The notes under the pieces: generated by a model
Database searches by the model: none
Told to the model about the DNA's origin: nothing
What the model saw: the letters and a program-made list of their open reading frames with translations, nothing else
NCBI GenBank assembly: GCA_020057245.1
Contig: JAGVGD010000016.1
Coordinates: 1-55,379, forward strand
Direction: 5' to 3'
Source: Thiobacillus sp.
GTDB taxonomy: Bacteria; Pseudomonadota; Gammaproteobacteria; Burkholderiales; Thiobacillaceae
Length of the DNA stretch: 55,379 nucleotides
Program-made: the position numbers and the translations under genes
In this document: in pieces, positions 32,838 to 41,786 of the stretch
Numbering within the stretch: position 1 is the stretch's first letter
Layout: every line of letters starts with the position of its first letter

Positions 32838-33092
32838 TTGGCACGCTTTCGCATCAAATCGTTCGGGGACGAGGCTGTCGTATTTGACACGGCCTCGGGC
32901 GATACGCATTTTCTTGCCCCGTTCACCCTGACCCTGTTCCAGCTGGTCCAGAACAATCCCGGCCTGCCGGCCCACGAACTCGAAGCCGTCCTGATGTCTG
33001 AAATCGAGTTGCCCGGCAGCATGCATCTCTCCGCGCTGACCCAGGAATCGCTCGCCAGCCTGCGCCAACTGGGCCTGCTGGAAATCCCATGA
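32838..33092 (+). CDS. PqqD-like protein of the HPr-rel-A type
   Basis: About 84 residues, a PqqD-fold (RiPP recognition element) protein. The recognisable core is AVVFDTASGDTHFLAPFTLTLFQLV, cited as residues about 12-36, then a helix-turn-helix-like C-terminus ending LRQLGLLEIP. Such proteins bind leader peptides and present them to modifying enzymes. No ATG fits the family length; I take the TTG at 32838, while an ATG at 32700 would overlap the exported-protein gene by 91 bases. Its stop overlaps the kinase start (ATGA), showing coupling. Confidence 0.72.
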   Translation: MARFRIKSFGDEAVVFDTASGDTHFLAPFTLTLFQLVQNNPGLPAHELEAVLMSEIELPGSMHLSALTQESLASLRQLGLLEIP

Positions 33093-34015
33093 AACTGCTT
33101 CAGCTGTCCCCCTCCGAGCTGCAACAGCGGCTCAGCGGGCCCGGCGTGTGGTTGCGCACCGGGCCGTTTTCGCTCCGCGTGCAATCCCGTATCCCCTCGG
33201 TAGCCAAGGGCCTGGTCGATCTTTACGGCCAGTTCGAAACGCGCGATTCCAGACATGCATTTGCAGACTTTCACGTCGAGTTGAACGCCCCTTCGATGCT
33301 GCGACGCTGGTTGCGTCCCCAGGTGGATTTCTCGTTTGACGGCAGCCTGCCGTTCAAACCGCTGCCGCTGGATCAGGCCTATCCCATGCTGGAATGGGGG
33401 CTGAACTGGTGCGTGTCCATGCATGCCCATCAGTACCTGATCATTCACGCTGCAGTCGTTGAAAAAAACGGCCTCGCGGCGATCCTGCCGGCTCCACCCG
33501 GTTCGGGCAAAAGCACCCTGACCGCGGGTCTGGTGTTGTCCGGCTGGCGGTTGCTGTCGGACGAACTCACCCTGATCGACCGCGTCAGCGGGCTGATCCA
33601 CCCGCTGCCGCGACCAGTCAGCCTGAAGAACCAGTCGATCGATGTGATTCGCGGATTTTCGCCTGAGGCCTTCATCAACCGCGCCTCGCACGACACGGCC
33701 AAAGGTACGGTTGCGCACATGCGCCCGCCGCGGGAAAGCGTGCGGCGCCAGCACGAACCGGCGCGCCCCGGTTGGGTGATATTTCCCAAGTGGAGCGCCG
33801 GCTCTGAAACCGCGCTGAGCCCCCGGTCCAAGGCGCAGACCTTCATGTTCCTGGCGCAAAACGCGTTCAATTACAGCCATCTGGGAACCGATGGTTTTCG
33901 CGTCGGCACGGCGCTGATCGACCACGTCGACTGCTACGACTTTCAGTACAGCCAGCTGCCGGAAGCCGTTGCCGCTTTTGACCGTTTGGCCGCCACTCCG
34001 CATGACGTCGATTAA
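33089..34015 (+). CDS. HprK-related kinase A
   Basis: A 308-residue protein related to the C-terminal domain of HPr kinase/phosphorylase. The P-loop PAPPGSGKSTLTAGL (Lys141) and the SDE motif (157-159) are present, and a histidine-containing strand HQYLIIHAAVVEKNG precedes the P-loop. There is no PTS cluster nearby. Homologues in paeninodin-type lasso-peptide clusters phosphorylate a serine of the precursor peptide. By analogy this kinase may phosphorylate a protein or peptide bound by the PqqD-like partner. It overlaps both neighbours, so the three genes form one translational unit. Confidence 0.85.
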   Translation: MKLLQLSPSELQQRLSGPGVWLRTGPFSLRVQSRIPSVAKGLVDLYGQFETRDSRHAFADFHVELNAPSMLRRWLRPQVDFSFDGSLPFKPLPLDQAYPMLEWGLNWCVSMHAHQYLIIHAAVVEKNGLAAILPAPPGSGKSTLTAGLVLSGWRLLSDELTLIDRVSGLIHPLPRPVSLKNQSIDVIRGFSPEAFINRASHDTAKGTVAHMRPPRESVRRQHEPARPGWVIFPKWSAGSETALSPRSKAQTFMFLAQNAFNYSHLGTDGFRVGTALIDHVDCYDFQYSQLPEAVAAFDRLAATPHDVD

Positions 34016-35126
34016 GAGCGCCCACACCGCCCGGTCGCAGGATCGGGTTTCGGCCATCCTGCGCGATCCTGAATCGCTGCGCCGCTATTCGATGGCCGAC
34101 TGGGACCTGCTGATTCGGCAGGCGCGCAGTTCCGGCTTGCTGGCTCGCATCCGCCATATGCTCGCCCAGAACCACCTGCTTGAGCGCATCCCCGACGTAG
34201 CACGCTGGCACTTCGACGCGGCTGCCACGCTAGCCGACAAGCAGCAGCTGGCGGTGCGCTGGGAAGTCACCCAGATCCAGCAGGCGCTGGCCGGACTGGC
34301 GATTCCTGTCGTCGTACTGAAAGGCGGCGCCTATGTCATGGCGGCCCTGCCGGCGGCAGCCGGCCGCCTGTTCAACGACATCGACATTCTGGTGCCGCGC
34401 GAACAATTGAATCAGGTTGAAGCTGCGCTGATGCTGGCGGGCTGGCACCCCACCGGCCTCTCGGCCTACGACCAGCGTTACTACCGCCGCTGGATGCATG
34501 AAATCCCGCCCATGCAGCACATGCAACGGGCCACGGTGATCGATGTCCACCACGCCATTCTCCCCGACACTGCGCGCTATCACCCGGATTCCGGCAAGCT
34601 CCGCAGCCGCGCTGTCGCCGTGGCGGGCTTGCCCGGCATTCACGTGCTGGCGGCAGAAGACCGTATCCTGCATTCCGCTACACATCTGTTTCACGACGGC
34701 GAATTACCGCACGGTCTGCGCGATCTCACCGACCTCGATCTGTTGTTGCGCGACGCGGCGGCGGCACCCGATTTCTGGACGCATCTGTGCGCCCGCGCCG
34801 ACGAGCTGCAACTGGGGCGTTCGCTGTTTTACGCCTTGCGCTATGTGCAGTATTTCCTCGATACGCCGGTTCCAGACAGCGCGTTCGCGGCGCTGCATGC
34901 CGCGGCACCCGATCGCCTCACGCTCGCCTTGATGGACCGCATTTTTACCCGCGTGCTGGCGCCGTCCCACGCCAGTTGCGCGGACGCCTACACCCCGGCA
35001 GCCCGCCTGGCGGCCTACGTCCGCGCCCACTGGCTCAGGATGCCGGCGCACCTGCTGATCCCGCATTTGTTTCACAAGGCATTTATCCGCACGGAGCAGG
35101 ATAGCGAAGCGCCCAAACCTGCTTGA
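34002..35126 (+). CDS. Nucleotidyltransferase family protein
   Basis: A 374-residue protein of the uncharacterised nucleotidyltransferase family. The pol-beta-like core is VVLKGGAYVMAALP followed by RLFNDIDILVP, with Asp126 and Asp128 as the metal-binding pair. Similar proteins accompany HprK-like kinases in phosphorylated lasso-peptide clusters. The start at 34002 overlaps the kinase end by 14 bases. The C-terminal region is helical, with no membrane segment. It ends just before the grxD promoter, whose -35 box overlaps its stop codon. Confidence 0.82.
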   Translation: MTSIKSAHTARSQDRVSAILRDPESLRRYSMADWDLLIRQARSSGLLARIRHMLAQNHLLERIPDVARWHFDAAATLADKQQLAVRWEVTQIQQALAGLAIPVVVLKGGAYVMAALPAAAGRLFNDIDILVPREQLNQVEAALMLAGWHPTGLSAYDQRYYRRWMHEIPPMQHMQRATVIDVHHAILPDTARYHPDSGKLRSRAVAVAGLPGIHVLAAEDRILHSATHLFHDGELPHGLRDLTDLDLLLRDAAAAPDFWTHLCARADELQLGRSLFYALRYVQYFLDTPVPDSAFAALHAAAPDRLTLALMDRIFTRVLAPSHASCADAYTPAARLAAYVRAHWLRMPAHLLIPHLFHKAFIRTEQDSEAPKPA

Positions 35127-35150
35127 CGCGCGTTTTACCGGGCGTATAAT
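35123..35150 (+). promoter_or_regulatory. Sigma-70 promoter of grxD
   Basis: TTGACG (35123-35128), a 16-base spacer and a perfect TATAAT (35145-35150). Transcription should start near 35157, about 33 bases before the grxD ATG. It makes grxD independent of the cassette upstream. Confidence 0.85.
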
Positions 35151-35189
35151 TCCCGACCATTCCACTCAAGTATTCATCAGGAGCCCGTC

Positions 35190-35510
35190 ATGACCCCACT
35201 CGATCGTATCCGTGACCAAGTCACCAACAACACCGTTGTGCTCTACATGAAGGGCACGCCCCAGTTCCCGCAGTGCGGCTTTTCCTCGCGTGCCGCGCAA
35301 GTGCTGCAAGCCTGCGGCGTCAAGGATTTTCTGGCAGTGAACGTGCTGGCCGATCCGGAAATTTTTGAGAACCTGAAGTACTACGCCAACTGGCCGACCT
35401 TCCCGCAGCTGTATGTCAAAGGTGAACTGCTCGGTGGCTGCGACATCATGGTCGAGATGTACCAAAAGGGCGAAATCCAGAAGGTTCTGGAAGAAGCGCA
35501 AGCCGCTTGA
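35190..35510 (+). CDS. grxD: Monothiol glutaredoxin (CGFS type)
   Basis: A 106-residue Grx4-type glutaredoxin. The active site CGFS (29-32) lies in QFPQCGFSSRAAQ. The GSH-binding WPTFPQLYVKGELLGGCD motif (about residues 68-85) is intact. CGFS glutaredoxins carry [2Fe-2S] clusters, often with BolA partners, rather than reduce disulfides. SD CAGGAG precedes the ATG. It is bounded by its own promoter and a strong terminator. Confidence 0.95.
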   Translation: MTPLDRIRDQVTNNTVVLYMKGTPQFPQCGFSSRAAQVLQACGVKDFLAVNVLADPEIFENLKYYANWPTFPQLYVKGELLGGCDIMVEMYQKGEIQKVLEEAQAA

Positions 35511-35520
35511 TTTCTGCCCA

Positions 35521-35559
35521 GCCACAAAAAAGCCGACTTCGCGTCGGCTTTTTTGTGGC
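35521..35559. terminator. Bidirectional terminator between grxD and ntrC
   Basis: A 17-bp perfect stem running from GCCACAAAAAAGCCGAC (35521-35537) to its complement (35543-35559), with a TTCGC loop. A- and T-runs inside the stem serve both directions, ending grxD (plus) and ntrC (minus). Confidence 0.92.
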
Positions 35560-35581
35560 CCTGCCGTCCTTCAGGCGGCGC

Positions 35582-37000
35582 TCACTTGCCTTCATCCGCA
35601 CCGGCTTCATGATCCATCCCCAGTTCGTGAATTTTCCGCGTCAGGGTATTGCGTCCCCAGCCCAGCAGGTGGGCCGCTTCGATGCGCCGCCCTGCGGTAT
35701 GCCGTAGCGCGACTTCGATCAGGGTCTTTTCATAAGCCTGGGTGAGGTCATCCAGAATGGCCGCATCCCCACGCGCCAGACGCGCGCTGGCTTCGGCGGC
35801 CAGGCTTTGCAGCCAGTCGCCGGTGGCCGGGCTGTTCGTGCTCAGCATCAGGTCGGCGGGCAGATCCCCCACTTCAACCACCTGGCCTGGCGCCATCACC
35901 GTCAGGTAGTGGCTGACGTTTTCGAGCTGGCGCACATTGCCGCTCCACGGCAGGCTCATCAGGGATTTGAGCGCCGCATCCGACATGCCCTTGGCTTCCA
36001 TCCCCAACTCGCGTGCGCTTTTCTGCATGAAGTGGCGCACCAGCAGCGGAATGTCTTCGCGCCGCTCGCGCAAGGCCGGCAAACGCAGGCGGATCACGTT
36101 GAGGCGGTGGAACAGGTCTTCGCGGAACAGGCCTTCGCGCACCCGCACTTCCAGATCCTGGTGAGTCGCGGCAATCACGCGTACGTTCACCTTGATCGGC
36201 GAATGGCCGCCTACCCGGTAGAACTGCCCATCCGACAGCACCCGCAGCAAACGGGTTTGCAGTTCGGCGGGCATGTCGCCGATCTCGTCCAGAAACAACG
36301 TGCCGCCGTCAGCCTGTTCGAAACGACCACGCCGTTGCGCCGCCGCGCCGGTGAATGCGCCGCGTTCATGGCCGAACAGTTCGGACTCCAGCAAATCCTT
36401 GGGAATGGCGGCGGTATTGAGTGCAATGAACGCCCCGCTGGCGCGCGGGCTGTGGCGGTGCAGCGCCTGCGCCACCAGTTCCTTGCCGCTGCCGGATTCG
36501 CCTGTGATCAGCACGGTGGCATGGGAGTGCGCCAGCCGGCCGATGGCACGAAACACCTCCTGCATGGCGGGCGCCTGGCCGAGAATTTCAGGCGCCGGCA
36601 CATCGCTCCCCTGCAGCACATCGCTGCTGGCGGTTTCTGCCAGCGCGCGCTGCACCAGTTCCAGCGCCTGATCGACGTCAAACGGTTTCGGCAGATATTC
36701 GAACGCGCCGCCCTGAAATGCCGCCACCGCGCTGTCGAGGTCGGAATAGGCGGTCATGATGATGACCGGCACTTTGGGCAGGCGCTCCTTCAGTGCCTGC
36801 AGCAACTCCAGGCCGCTCGCCCCCGGCATGCGAATGTCGGACAACACCACGGCCGGCTGGCTGCGTTCCAGTTCGCGCAGCGCATCGCTCGCCGAATTGA
36901 AAACCATGCACGGAATATTCTCGCGCTGCATGGCTTTTTCGAGCACCCAACGAATGGAACGGTCGTCGTCAACAATCCAGACACAAGTAGATTTCGCCAT
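35582..37000 (-). CDS. ntrC: Nitrogen regulator NtrC (NR(I))
   Basis: A 472-residue sigma-54 activator. The receiver domain has the DDD acidic pocket and phospho-acceptor Asp55 (VLSDIRMPG). The AAA+ domain has GESGSGKELVAQALH, the sigma-54 contact loop GAFTGA and the arginine-finger region. The C-terminal Fis-type helix-turn-helix ends in GWGRNTLTRKIHELG. It is phosphorylated by NtrB, encoded 5 bases upstream, and would activate the glnA sigma-54 promoter found at 40290-40305. Confidence 0.95.
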   Translation of the reverse strand: MAKSTCVWIVDDDRSIRWVLEKAMQRENIPCMVFNSASDALRELERSQPAVVLSDIRMPGASGLELLQALKERLPKVPVIIMTAYSDLDSAVAAFQGGAFEYLPKPFDVDQALELVQRALAETASSDVLQGSDVPAPEILGQAPAMQEVFRAIGRLAHSHATVLITGESGSGKELVAQALHRHSPRASGAFIALNTAAIPKDLLESELFGHERGAFTGAAAQRRGRFEQADGGTLFLDEIGDMPAELQTRLLRVLSDGQFYRVGGHSPIKVNVRVIAATHQDLEVRVREGLFREDLFHRLNVIRLRLPALRERREDIPLLVRHFMQKSARELGMEAKGMSDAALKSLMSLPWSGNVRQLENVSHYLTVMAPGQVVEVGDLPADLMLSTNSPATGDWLQSLAAEASARLARGDAAILDDLTQAYEKTLIEVALRHTAGRRIEAAHLLGWGRNTLTRKIHELGMDHEAGADEGK

Positions 37001-37005
37001 GGGAC

Positions 37006-38061
37006 TCAGGTGGGAAGTGGAAGAAAAATTGAAAAGACGGTGCAGCCCGGGCGACTTTCACAATCGATGGTCCCGTGGTTTTGCGCGACCAGCGTCTGCG
37101 ACACGGCCAGGCCCAGACCACTGCCGCCTTCGCGTCCCGACACCAGCGGATAGAAAATCTGCCCGCGTATATCCTCCGGAATGCCGGGGCCATCGTCGAT
37201 GATGTCGATCCGCATGCCCAGTTGATTACGCCGGCTTTCCAGCGTGCTCTGCCGCGCCACCCGGGTTTTGAAAATGACCGTTCCCTGACCGTGCATGGCC
37301 TGGATCGCATTGCGGGCGATATTGAGCGTGGCCTGGATCAATTGCTCCACGTCTGCGCGAATCTCGGGCAGGCTGATGTCGTAATCGCGCCGCACGGTCA
37401 TGGAGGGTGTTTCGGCCAGAACCAGACTGCGCACCCTTTCAAGCACTTCGTGGATATTGACCGCACCAAAATGGGGCGTCCGGTGCGGTGTAAGCAGGCG
37501 CTCCAGCAGCGACTGCAAACGATCCGACTCCTTGATGATGACCTGGGTGTATTCGCGCAACGACTCGCGCGGCAATTCATGTTCCAGCAACTGGGCTGCC
37601 CCGCGGATGCCACCCAGCGGATTCTTGATCTCGTGCGCCAGATTGCGCAGCAGCTCGCGATTGGCTTCCTGCTGCATGCGCGCCTGTTCCAGCCGGGTAA
37701 TCCGCAAATGCGGGTCAACCGCGCGCATCTCGATCAGCAGCGTGTCGACGGGCCGTTCCAGCGGCGAAATACTGCATCCGAGGCGGATAGGCGGATGCCC
37801 GTTTACGGCCACGTCGATCTCGTACTCGATCACGGTTTCCTGCTGCGTACGCGCAGTCTGGGTCGCAGCCAGCAGTTCCGGGCTCAGCTCGAACATCTGC
37901 CGGAATGCGCTACCAACCAAAAGCACGCCCGATATTCCCAGCAGCGTTTCGGTTGCCGGGTTGACGTAGCGGATATGGTCAGCCGCATCCAGCACCATCG
38001 CACCAGTCGACAGGCAATCGAGTCCTGAGAATTCACAGGGGGGGAGGGGCATCGTGCTCAT
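37006..38061 (-). CDS. ntrB: Nitrogen sensor histidine kinase NtrB (NR(II))
   Basis: A 351-residue soluble histidine kinase. The N-terminal PAS domain covers about 10-120. The H-box is RNLAHEIKNPLGGIRGAAQLL, cited as residues about 135-155, with its phospho-His in AHEIKNP. The ATPase N-box is NIARNAIQA, the G1 box DDGPGIPEDI and the G2 box REGGSGLGLAVSQ. It normally responds to the PII protein. The ATG at 38061 gives the family length; the frame stays open to 38130. Confidence 0.93.
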   Translation of the reverse strand: MSTMPLPPCEFSGLDCLSTGAMVLDAADHIRYVNPATETLLGISGVLLVGSAFRQMFELSPELLAATQTARTQQETVIEYEIDVAVNGHPPIRLGCSISPLERPVDTLLIEMRAVDPHLRITRLEQARMQQEANRELLRNLAHEIKNPLGGIRGAAQLLEHELPRESLREYTQVIIKESDRLQSLLERLLTPHRTPHFGAVNIHEVLERVRSLVLAETPSMTVRRDYDISLPEIRADVEQLIQATLNIARNAIQAMHGQGTVIFKTRVARQSTLESRRNQLGMRIDIIDDGPGIPEDIRGQIFYPLVSGREGGSGLGLAVSQTLVAQNHGTIDCESRPGCTVFSIFLPLPT

Positions 38062-38143
38062 GCAGTCAATCAAAGCACTGATTGTGCCAGCGTAGCCGCG
38101 CAGACAGGTCGCCTGATTTTTGCGACCCAAACGCGACGCCCGC

Positions 38144-38620
38144 TTATTTCAGGTTGGCCAGTTCCCGCTGGATGGACACCACGTTCTGCTCGTGCTGCTG
38201 CACGCTCTCGCGCAGATTCTTGACGCGATTCTGATAGCTCGCATCGGTCGTGCGCTCACCCGGCGCCAGCCGCTCACCGAGGGTCAACTGACGGCGCGCT
38301 TCGGCTGCATTCTTGCGCTCGCCATTGATCTCGTCCTGCAATACCTGACGGCGGATATCGTCGCGGCGCTTCTGCGTGCCCGGGTCGATACGCGGGAAAT
38401 CCGCCGGACTCGGATTGGCCGAGGCACGCTTGGACGACGCTGATTGACCGCGTGACGGCAGCGACTCGAGGCCGCCTGGAATGTCGATCCGTTTCGCCCC
38501 TTTTTTGTACACATCGGTGAACGTGACGTTGCCATTTTCATCGACGTATTTGTAGATTTCCGCCTGCGCGGGCGCAGCCAGAATCAGGTACAGCAACAGG
38601 GAAAATAGCGATTTCAACAT
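38144..38620 (-). CDS. DUF4124 domain exported protein
   Basis: A 158-residue protein with a signal peptide (LLLYLILAAPAQA) followed by the DUF4124 pattern IYKYVDENGNVTFTDVYKKGAK. The C-terminal half is a charged predicted coiled coil (residues about 85-158). DUF4124 proteins are periplasmic and of unknown role, and are often found next to glnA and ntrBC in betaproteobacteria. It lies upstream of ntrB on the same strand, with 82 bases between. Confidence 0.75.
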   Translation of the reverse strand: MLKSLFSLLLYLILAAPAQAEIYKYVDENGNVTFTDVYKKGAKRIDIPGGLESLPSRGQSASSKRASANPSPADFPRIDPGTQKRRDDIRRQVLQDEINGERKNAAEARRQLTLGERLAPGERTTDASYQNRVKNLRESVQQHEQNVVSIQRELANLK

Positions 38621-38710
38621 AGGGGCGGAGTGTAGCGTACCCGCTTGGTAACGGCCAAAACCACCGATTCTGAAGCCGCGCGCACACGCGTCGTGTCCTG
38701 ACCCGCCATG

Positions 38711-38738
38711 AAAAAGGGCAGCCGAAGCTGCCCTTTTT
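38711..38738 (-). terminator. Terminator of glnA
   Basis: A 12-bp stem AAAAAGGGCAGC / GCTGCCCTTTTT with a CGAA loop, giving a T-run on the minus strand. It lies about 75 bases after the glnA stop and ends the transcript before the DUF4124 gene. Confidence 0.9.
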
Positions 38739-38765
38739 GCTGTTTGCACACGCAAGGGGTAGACC

Positions 38766-38800
38766 GTGGTCATTAAAGCCGCTAAAGCGGCAATAACCAC
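38766..38800 (-). repeat. Hairpin just after glnA
   Basis: Inner stem GCCGC-TAAA-GCGGC extended by outer pairs GTGGT / ACCAC, 15 bases past the glnA stop. It has no T-run and lies before the true terminator, so a stabilising or processing role is likely. Confidence 0.45.
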
Positions 38801-38814
38801 GCTCCGTGCGGCGC

Positions 38815-40224
38815 TTACAGCGAGTAGTACATCGCAAATTCGACCGGGTGAGTGGTCATGCGGAACTTGGTGACTTCTTCGTTTTTCAGCGTGATGTAAG
38901 CGTCAATCATGTCATTGGTAAACACGCCACCACGGGTCAGGAACTCGCGATCCTTGTCGAGTTCGTCCAGTGCCATTTCCAGGCTGTGGCAAACCTTCGG
39001 AATCTTCGCGTCTTCTTCCGGCGGCAGGTCGTACAAGTCCTTGTCCGACGGATCGCCGGGATGGATCTTGTTCTGAATGCCGTCGAGGCCGGCCATCATC
39101 AGCGCAGCAAAGCACAAATACGGGTTGGCGGTCGGATCCGGGAAACGGGTCTCGATGCGGCGGGCCTTTTCGCTGGCGGCGATCGGGATGCGGATCGACG
39201 CCGAACGGTTACGCGCCGAGTAGGCCAGCATCACCGGTGCTTCAAAGCCGGGGACCAGACGCTTGTACGAGTTGGTCGACGGATTGGTGATGGCGTTCAG
39301 TGCCTTGGCGTGCTTGATGATGCCGCCAATGTAGTACAGGCACATCTCGGACAGGCCGGCGTAGCCGTTGCCCGCGAACAGGTTCTTGCCGTCTTTCCAC
39401 AGCGACTGGTGAACGTGCATGCCGGAGCCGTTGTCACCAACGATGGGTTTGGGCATGAAAGTCGCGGTCTTGCCGTAAGCGTGGGCGACGTTCTGCACGA
39501 TGTATTTCAACATCTGCGTCCAGTCGGCGCGCTTGGTCAGCGTGCTGAACACGGTGCCGATTTCGCACTGGCCCGCGGTGGCCACTTCGTGGTGGAACAC
39601 TTCGACCGGGATGCCGGCTTCTTCCAGTGCCAGTACCATCGCGCCGCGAATGTCCTGCAGCGAATCAACCGGGGGGACTGGGAAGTAACCGCCCTTGACG
39701 CCGGGACGGTGGCCAGTGTTGCCGTTTTCGAACTTCTCGGCAGACGACCAGGCGGCTTCTTCGGAATTGATCTGCACGCCGCAGCCCGACATGTTGTCGT
39801 GCCAGGTAATGGAATCGAAAATGAAGAATTCGGGCTCAGGGCCGAAGTAGGCGGTATCGGCAATGCCGGTGGACTTCAGGTAGGCTTCAGCGCGCTTGGC
39901 GACCGAACGCGGATCGCGCTCGTAGCCTTTGCCGTCGGACGGCTCGATCACGTCGCACGTGAGAATCAGGGTGGACTCGTCGAAGAACGGGTCGATCCAG
40001 GCCGAATCCGGGTCAGCGGAGAGCAGCATGTCGGAAGCCTGAATGCCTTTCCAGCCCGCGATCGACGAGCCGTCGAACGGGTGGCCGTTTTCGAACCACT
40101 CGGCATCCACCAGGCGGGCGGGAATCGATACGTGCTGTTCCTTGCCACGGGTATCGGTAAAACGCAGATCAACGAATTTGACTTCGTTGTCCTGAATCAT
40201 TTTCATCACTTTGGCCACGGCCAT
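38815..40224 (-). CDS. glnA: Glutamine synthetase, type I
   Basis: A 469-residue type I-beta glutamine synthetase, forming glutamine from glutamate, ammonia and ATP. The beta-grasp N-terminus has [18 protein letters not shown]. The catalytic region has [15 protein letters not shown], cited in part, and the ATP-binding [19 protein letters not shown] (residues about 258-276). The adenylylation tyrosine is in [12 protein letters not shown]. The ATG at 40224 has a strong SD (GAGGAG) and gives exactly the E. coli length; an ATG at 40287 would lie inside the leader. Confidence 0.97.
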   Translation of the reverse strand: MAVAKVMKMIQDNEVKFVDLRFTDTRGKEQHVSIPARLVDAEWFENGHPFDGSSIAGWKGIQASDMLLSADPDSAWIDPFFDESTLILTCDVIEPSDGKGYERDPRSVAKRAEAYLKSTGIADTAYFGPEPEFFIFDSITWHDNMSGCGVQINSEEAAWSSAEKFENGNTGHRPGVKGGYFPVPPVDSLQDIRGAMVLALEEAGIPVEVFHHEVATAGQCEIGTVFSTLTKRADWTQMLKYIVQNVAHAYGKTATFMPKPIVGDNGSGMHVHQSLWKDGKNLFAGNGYAGLSEMCLYYIGGIIKHAKALNAITNPSTNSYKRLVPGFEAPVMLAYSARNRSASIRIPIAASEKARRIETRFPDPTANPYLCFAALMMAGLDGIQNKIHPGDPSDKDLYDLPPEEDAKIPKVCHSLEMALDELDKDREFLTRGGVFTNDMIDAYITLKNEEVTKFRMTTHPVEFAMYYSL

Positions 40225-40289
40225 GCTGAATCTCCTCAAGCTGAAAGTAAGTTGAACGACATATTTTGATATGTACGGGATGACCAATC

Positions 40290-40305
40290 AGCAGAAACCG
40301 TGCCA
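40290..40305 (-). promoter_or_regulatory. Sigma-54 promoter of glnA
   Basis: On the minus strand the sequence is TGGCACG-GTTT-CTGCT, against the consensus TGGCACG-N4-TTGCA. The -24 GG and -12 GC are exactly spaced. It would place the start near 40279, about 55 bases before the glnA ATG. Confidence 0.88.
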
Positions 40306-40379
40306 CACCTCAAAATATCTATCTGGCATTGTGCCACAAGGGCCAGCCGCCACAACACACGCATCCGCACCCTGACGTA

Positions 40380-40396
40380 TGCACCGTTTTGTTGCG
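40380..40396. promoter_or_regulatory. NtrC-binding site, weaker half of the glnA enhancer
   Basis: TGCACCGTTTTGTTGCG matches the 17-bp NtrC dyad (TGCACY-N5-GGTGCA) with a perfect left half and four of six bases in the right half. Its centre is 30 bp, about three turns, from the stronger site. Confidence 0.6.
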
Positions 40397-40409
40397 CAAC
40401 GATAATAAG

Positions 40410-40426
40410 CGCACTATTTTGGTGCC
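40410..40426. promoter_or_regulatory. NtrC-binding site, stronger half of the glnA enhancer
   Basis: CGCACTATTTTGGTGCC closely matches the enterobacterial glnA enhancer site (GCACTA-N4-GGTGC). It lies about 120 bp upstream of the sigma-54 promoter, the usual enhancer distance, and also just upstream of the divergent rhodanese gene. Confidence 0.75.
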
Positions 40427-40480
40427 ATAGCGGTGCATTCAGGTTTGCATATACTGCTTGAAACAACCGGGATCAGAGCC

Positions 40481-40936
40481 ATGGGACGCATTACCGAACT
40501 GCTCAACACGGCGCACGCACGCAGTCAGGCGCAGAACTGGCCATACATCGGCGCGTTGCTGCCACACGAAGCCCACGAACTGTTGCAGCTGGCGCCGGGC
40601 GCGCGCCTCATCGACGTGCGCTCGCGCGCCGAACTGGAACTGACCGGCACGCTGCCGGGCGCCGTGCACGTGGAATGGCAATCGTGGCCCGGCTGGACGC
40701 TCAACCCGCATTTTCCCGTGCAACTGGCGCAGGCAGTCGATCCGGAGTCGCTGCTGTTTTTCATCTGCCGCAGCGGTCCCCGCTCGCACCGCGCCGCGAT
40801 TGCCGGCACGGAGGCCGGCCTGCGCCAGTGTTACAACGTGCTGGAAGGCTTCGAGGGCGACCTCGACAAAAACACGGGCCGCCGCAACGCACTCAATGGC
40901 TGGAAGCAGCGCGGCCTGCCCTGGACACAAAGCTGA
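40481..40936 (+). CDS. Single-domain rhodanese
   Basis: A 151-residue rhodanese-like protein. The N-terminal CH2A-like segment is GARLIDVRSRAELELTG and the active loop is FFICRSGPRSHRAA with the catalytic Cys. The sequence LNPHFPVQLAQ and the C-terminal GFEGDLD are typical of this group. No signal peptide is seen, so it is cytoplasmic. It is divergent from glnA and its ATG lies 55 bases from the NtrC site, so nitrogen status might affect it, which is inference. The start at 40481 is chosen over 40433, which lies inside the control region. Confidence 0.8.
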   Translation: MGRITELLNTAHARSQAQNWPYIGALLPHEAHELLQLAPGARLIDVRSRAELELTGTLPGAVHVEWQSWPGWTLNPHFPVQLAQAVDPESLLFFICRSGPRSHRAAIAGTEAGLRQCYNVLEGFEGDLDKNTGRRNALNGWKQRGLPWTQS

Positions 40937-40988
40937 TCCGTCTGCCCTCGACGCACTTTAGGCTCGACGCGCTTTAGAATAGCGCGCC

Positions 40989-41786
40989 ATGACTGATCGC
41001 TACGCTGTTTTCGGGCACCCCATCGCCCACTCCAAATCGCCGCTCATCCACGCTGCCTTTGCCCGCCAGACCGGGCAGGACATGACGTATGAAGCCATCC
41101 TCGCGCCGCAGGACGGCTTTGCCGACAGCGTGGCGGCTTTTGTGGCGGCAGGCGGCTGCGGCGCAAACGTTACGGTGCCGTTCAAGGAAGCCGCGTTCAA
41201 AATGGCGCAGCGCCTGAGCCCACGCGCCGAACGCGCCGGTGCGGTCAACACGCTGAGCTTCACTGCCGACGGCATCCTCGGCGACAACACCGACGGCGCC
41301 GGGCTGGTCGCCGACCTGACCCGCAACCTGCACTGCGCACTCAGCGCAAAACGCATTCTGCTGCTCGGCGCGGGCGGTGCGGCGCGCGGCGTGATCGAAC
41401 CGCTGCTCGATCAGCAGCCCGCCACGCTGGTGATCGCCAACCGCACGCTCAGCCGCGCCGAGGAACTGGCGACGCTGTTTGGCCACGGCATCCGTGCCTC
41501 CACATTCGAGGCGGCAGACACTCCATTCGATGTCGTCATCAACGCCACTGCCGCCAGCCTGGCGGGCGAACTGCCGCCGCTGTCGCCGCGCATTTTCGGC
41601 GCCGACACGCTGGCCTACGACATGATGTACGGCCGCGACACGCCCTTCCTCGATTTCGCGCGCGCCCACGGCGCCGTCACCGCCGACGGTCTCGGCATGC
41701 TGGTCGAACAGGCGGCCGAAGCGTTTTATCTGTGGCGCGGCGTGCGACCAGACACCGCGCCGGTCATCGCGAGTCTGCGCGCATGA
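40989..41786 (+). CDS. aroE: Shikimate dehydrogenase
   Basis: A 265-residue enzyme that reduces 3-dehydroshikimate with NADPH. Shikimate-binding residues are in [13 protein letters not shown] and [11 protein letters not shown] (catalytic Lys), and in [11 protein letters not shown]. The NADP-binding loop is [16 protein letters not shown] followed by [10 protein letters not shown]. The C-terminal [11 protein letters not shown] is typical. Its stop overlaps the start of mtgA (ATGA), a pairing common in this group of bacteria. Confidence 0.96.
   Translation: MTDRYAVFGHPIAHSKSPLIHAAFARQTGQDMTYEAILAPQDGFADSVAAFVAAGGCGANVTVPFKEAAFKMAQRLSPRAERAGAVNTLSFTADGILGDNTDGAGLVADLTRNLHCALSAKRILLLGAGGAARGVIEPLLDQQPATLVIANRTLSRAEELATLFGHGIRASTFEAADTPFDVVINATAASLAGELPPLSPRIFGADTLAYDMMYGRDTPFLDFARAHGAVTADGLGMLVEQAAEAFYLWRGVRPDTAPVIASLRA

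Noticed and set aside
38806-40269. Plus-strand open frame of 487 codons across glnA
   Set aside because: It is exactly antisense to a full-length glutamine synthetase with all motifs. No homology or SD supports it.
40326-40341. Second sigma-54 promoter on the minus strand (TGGCACAATGCCAGAT)
   Set aside because: The -24 element is present, but the -12 GC is missing at the required spacing. The promoter at 40290-40305 is far better.
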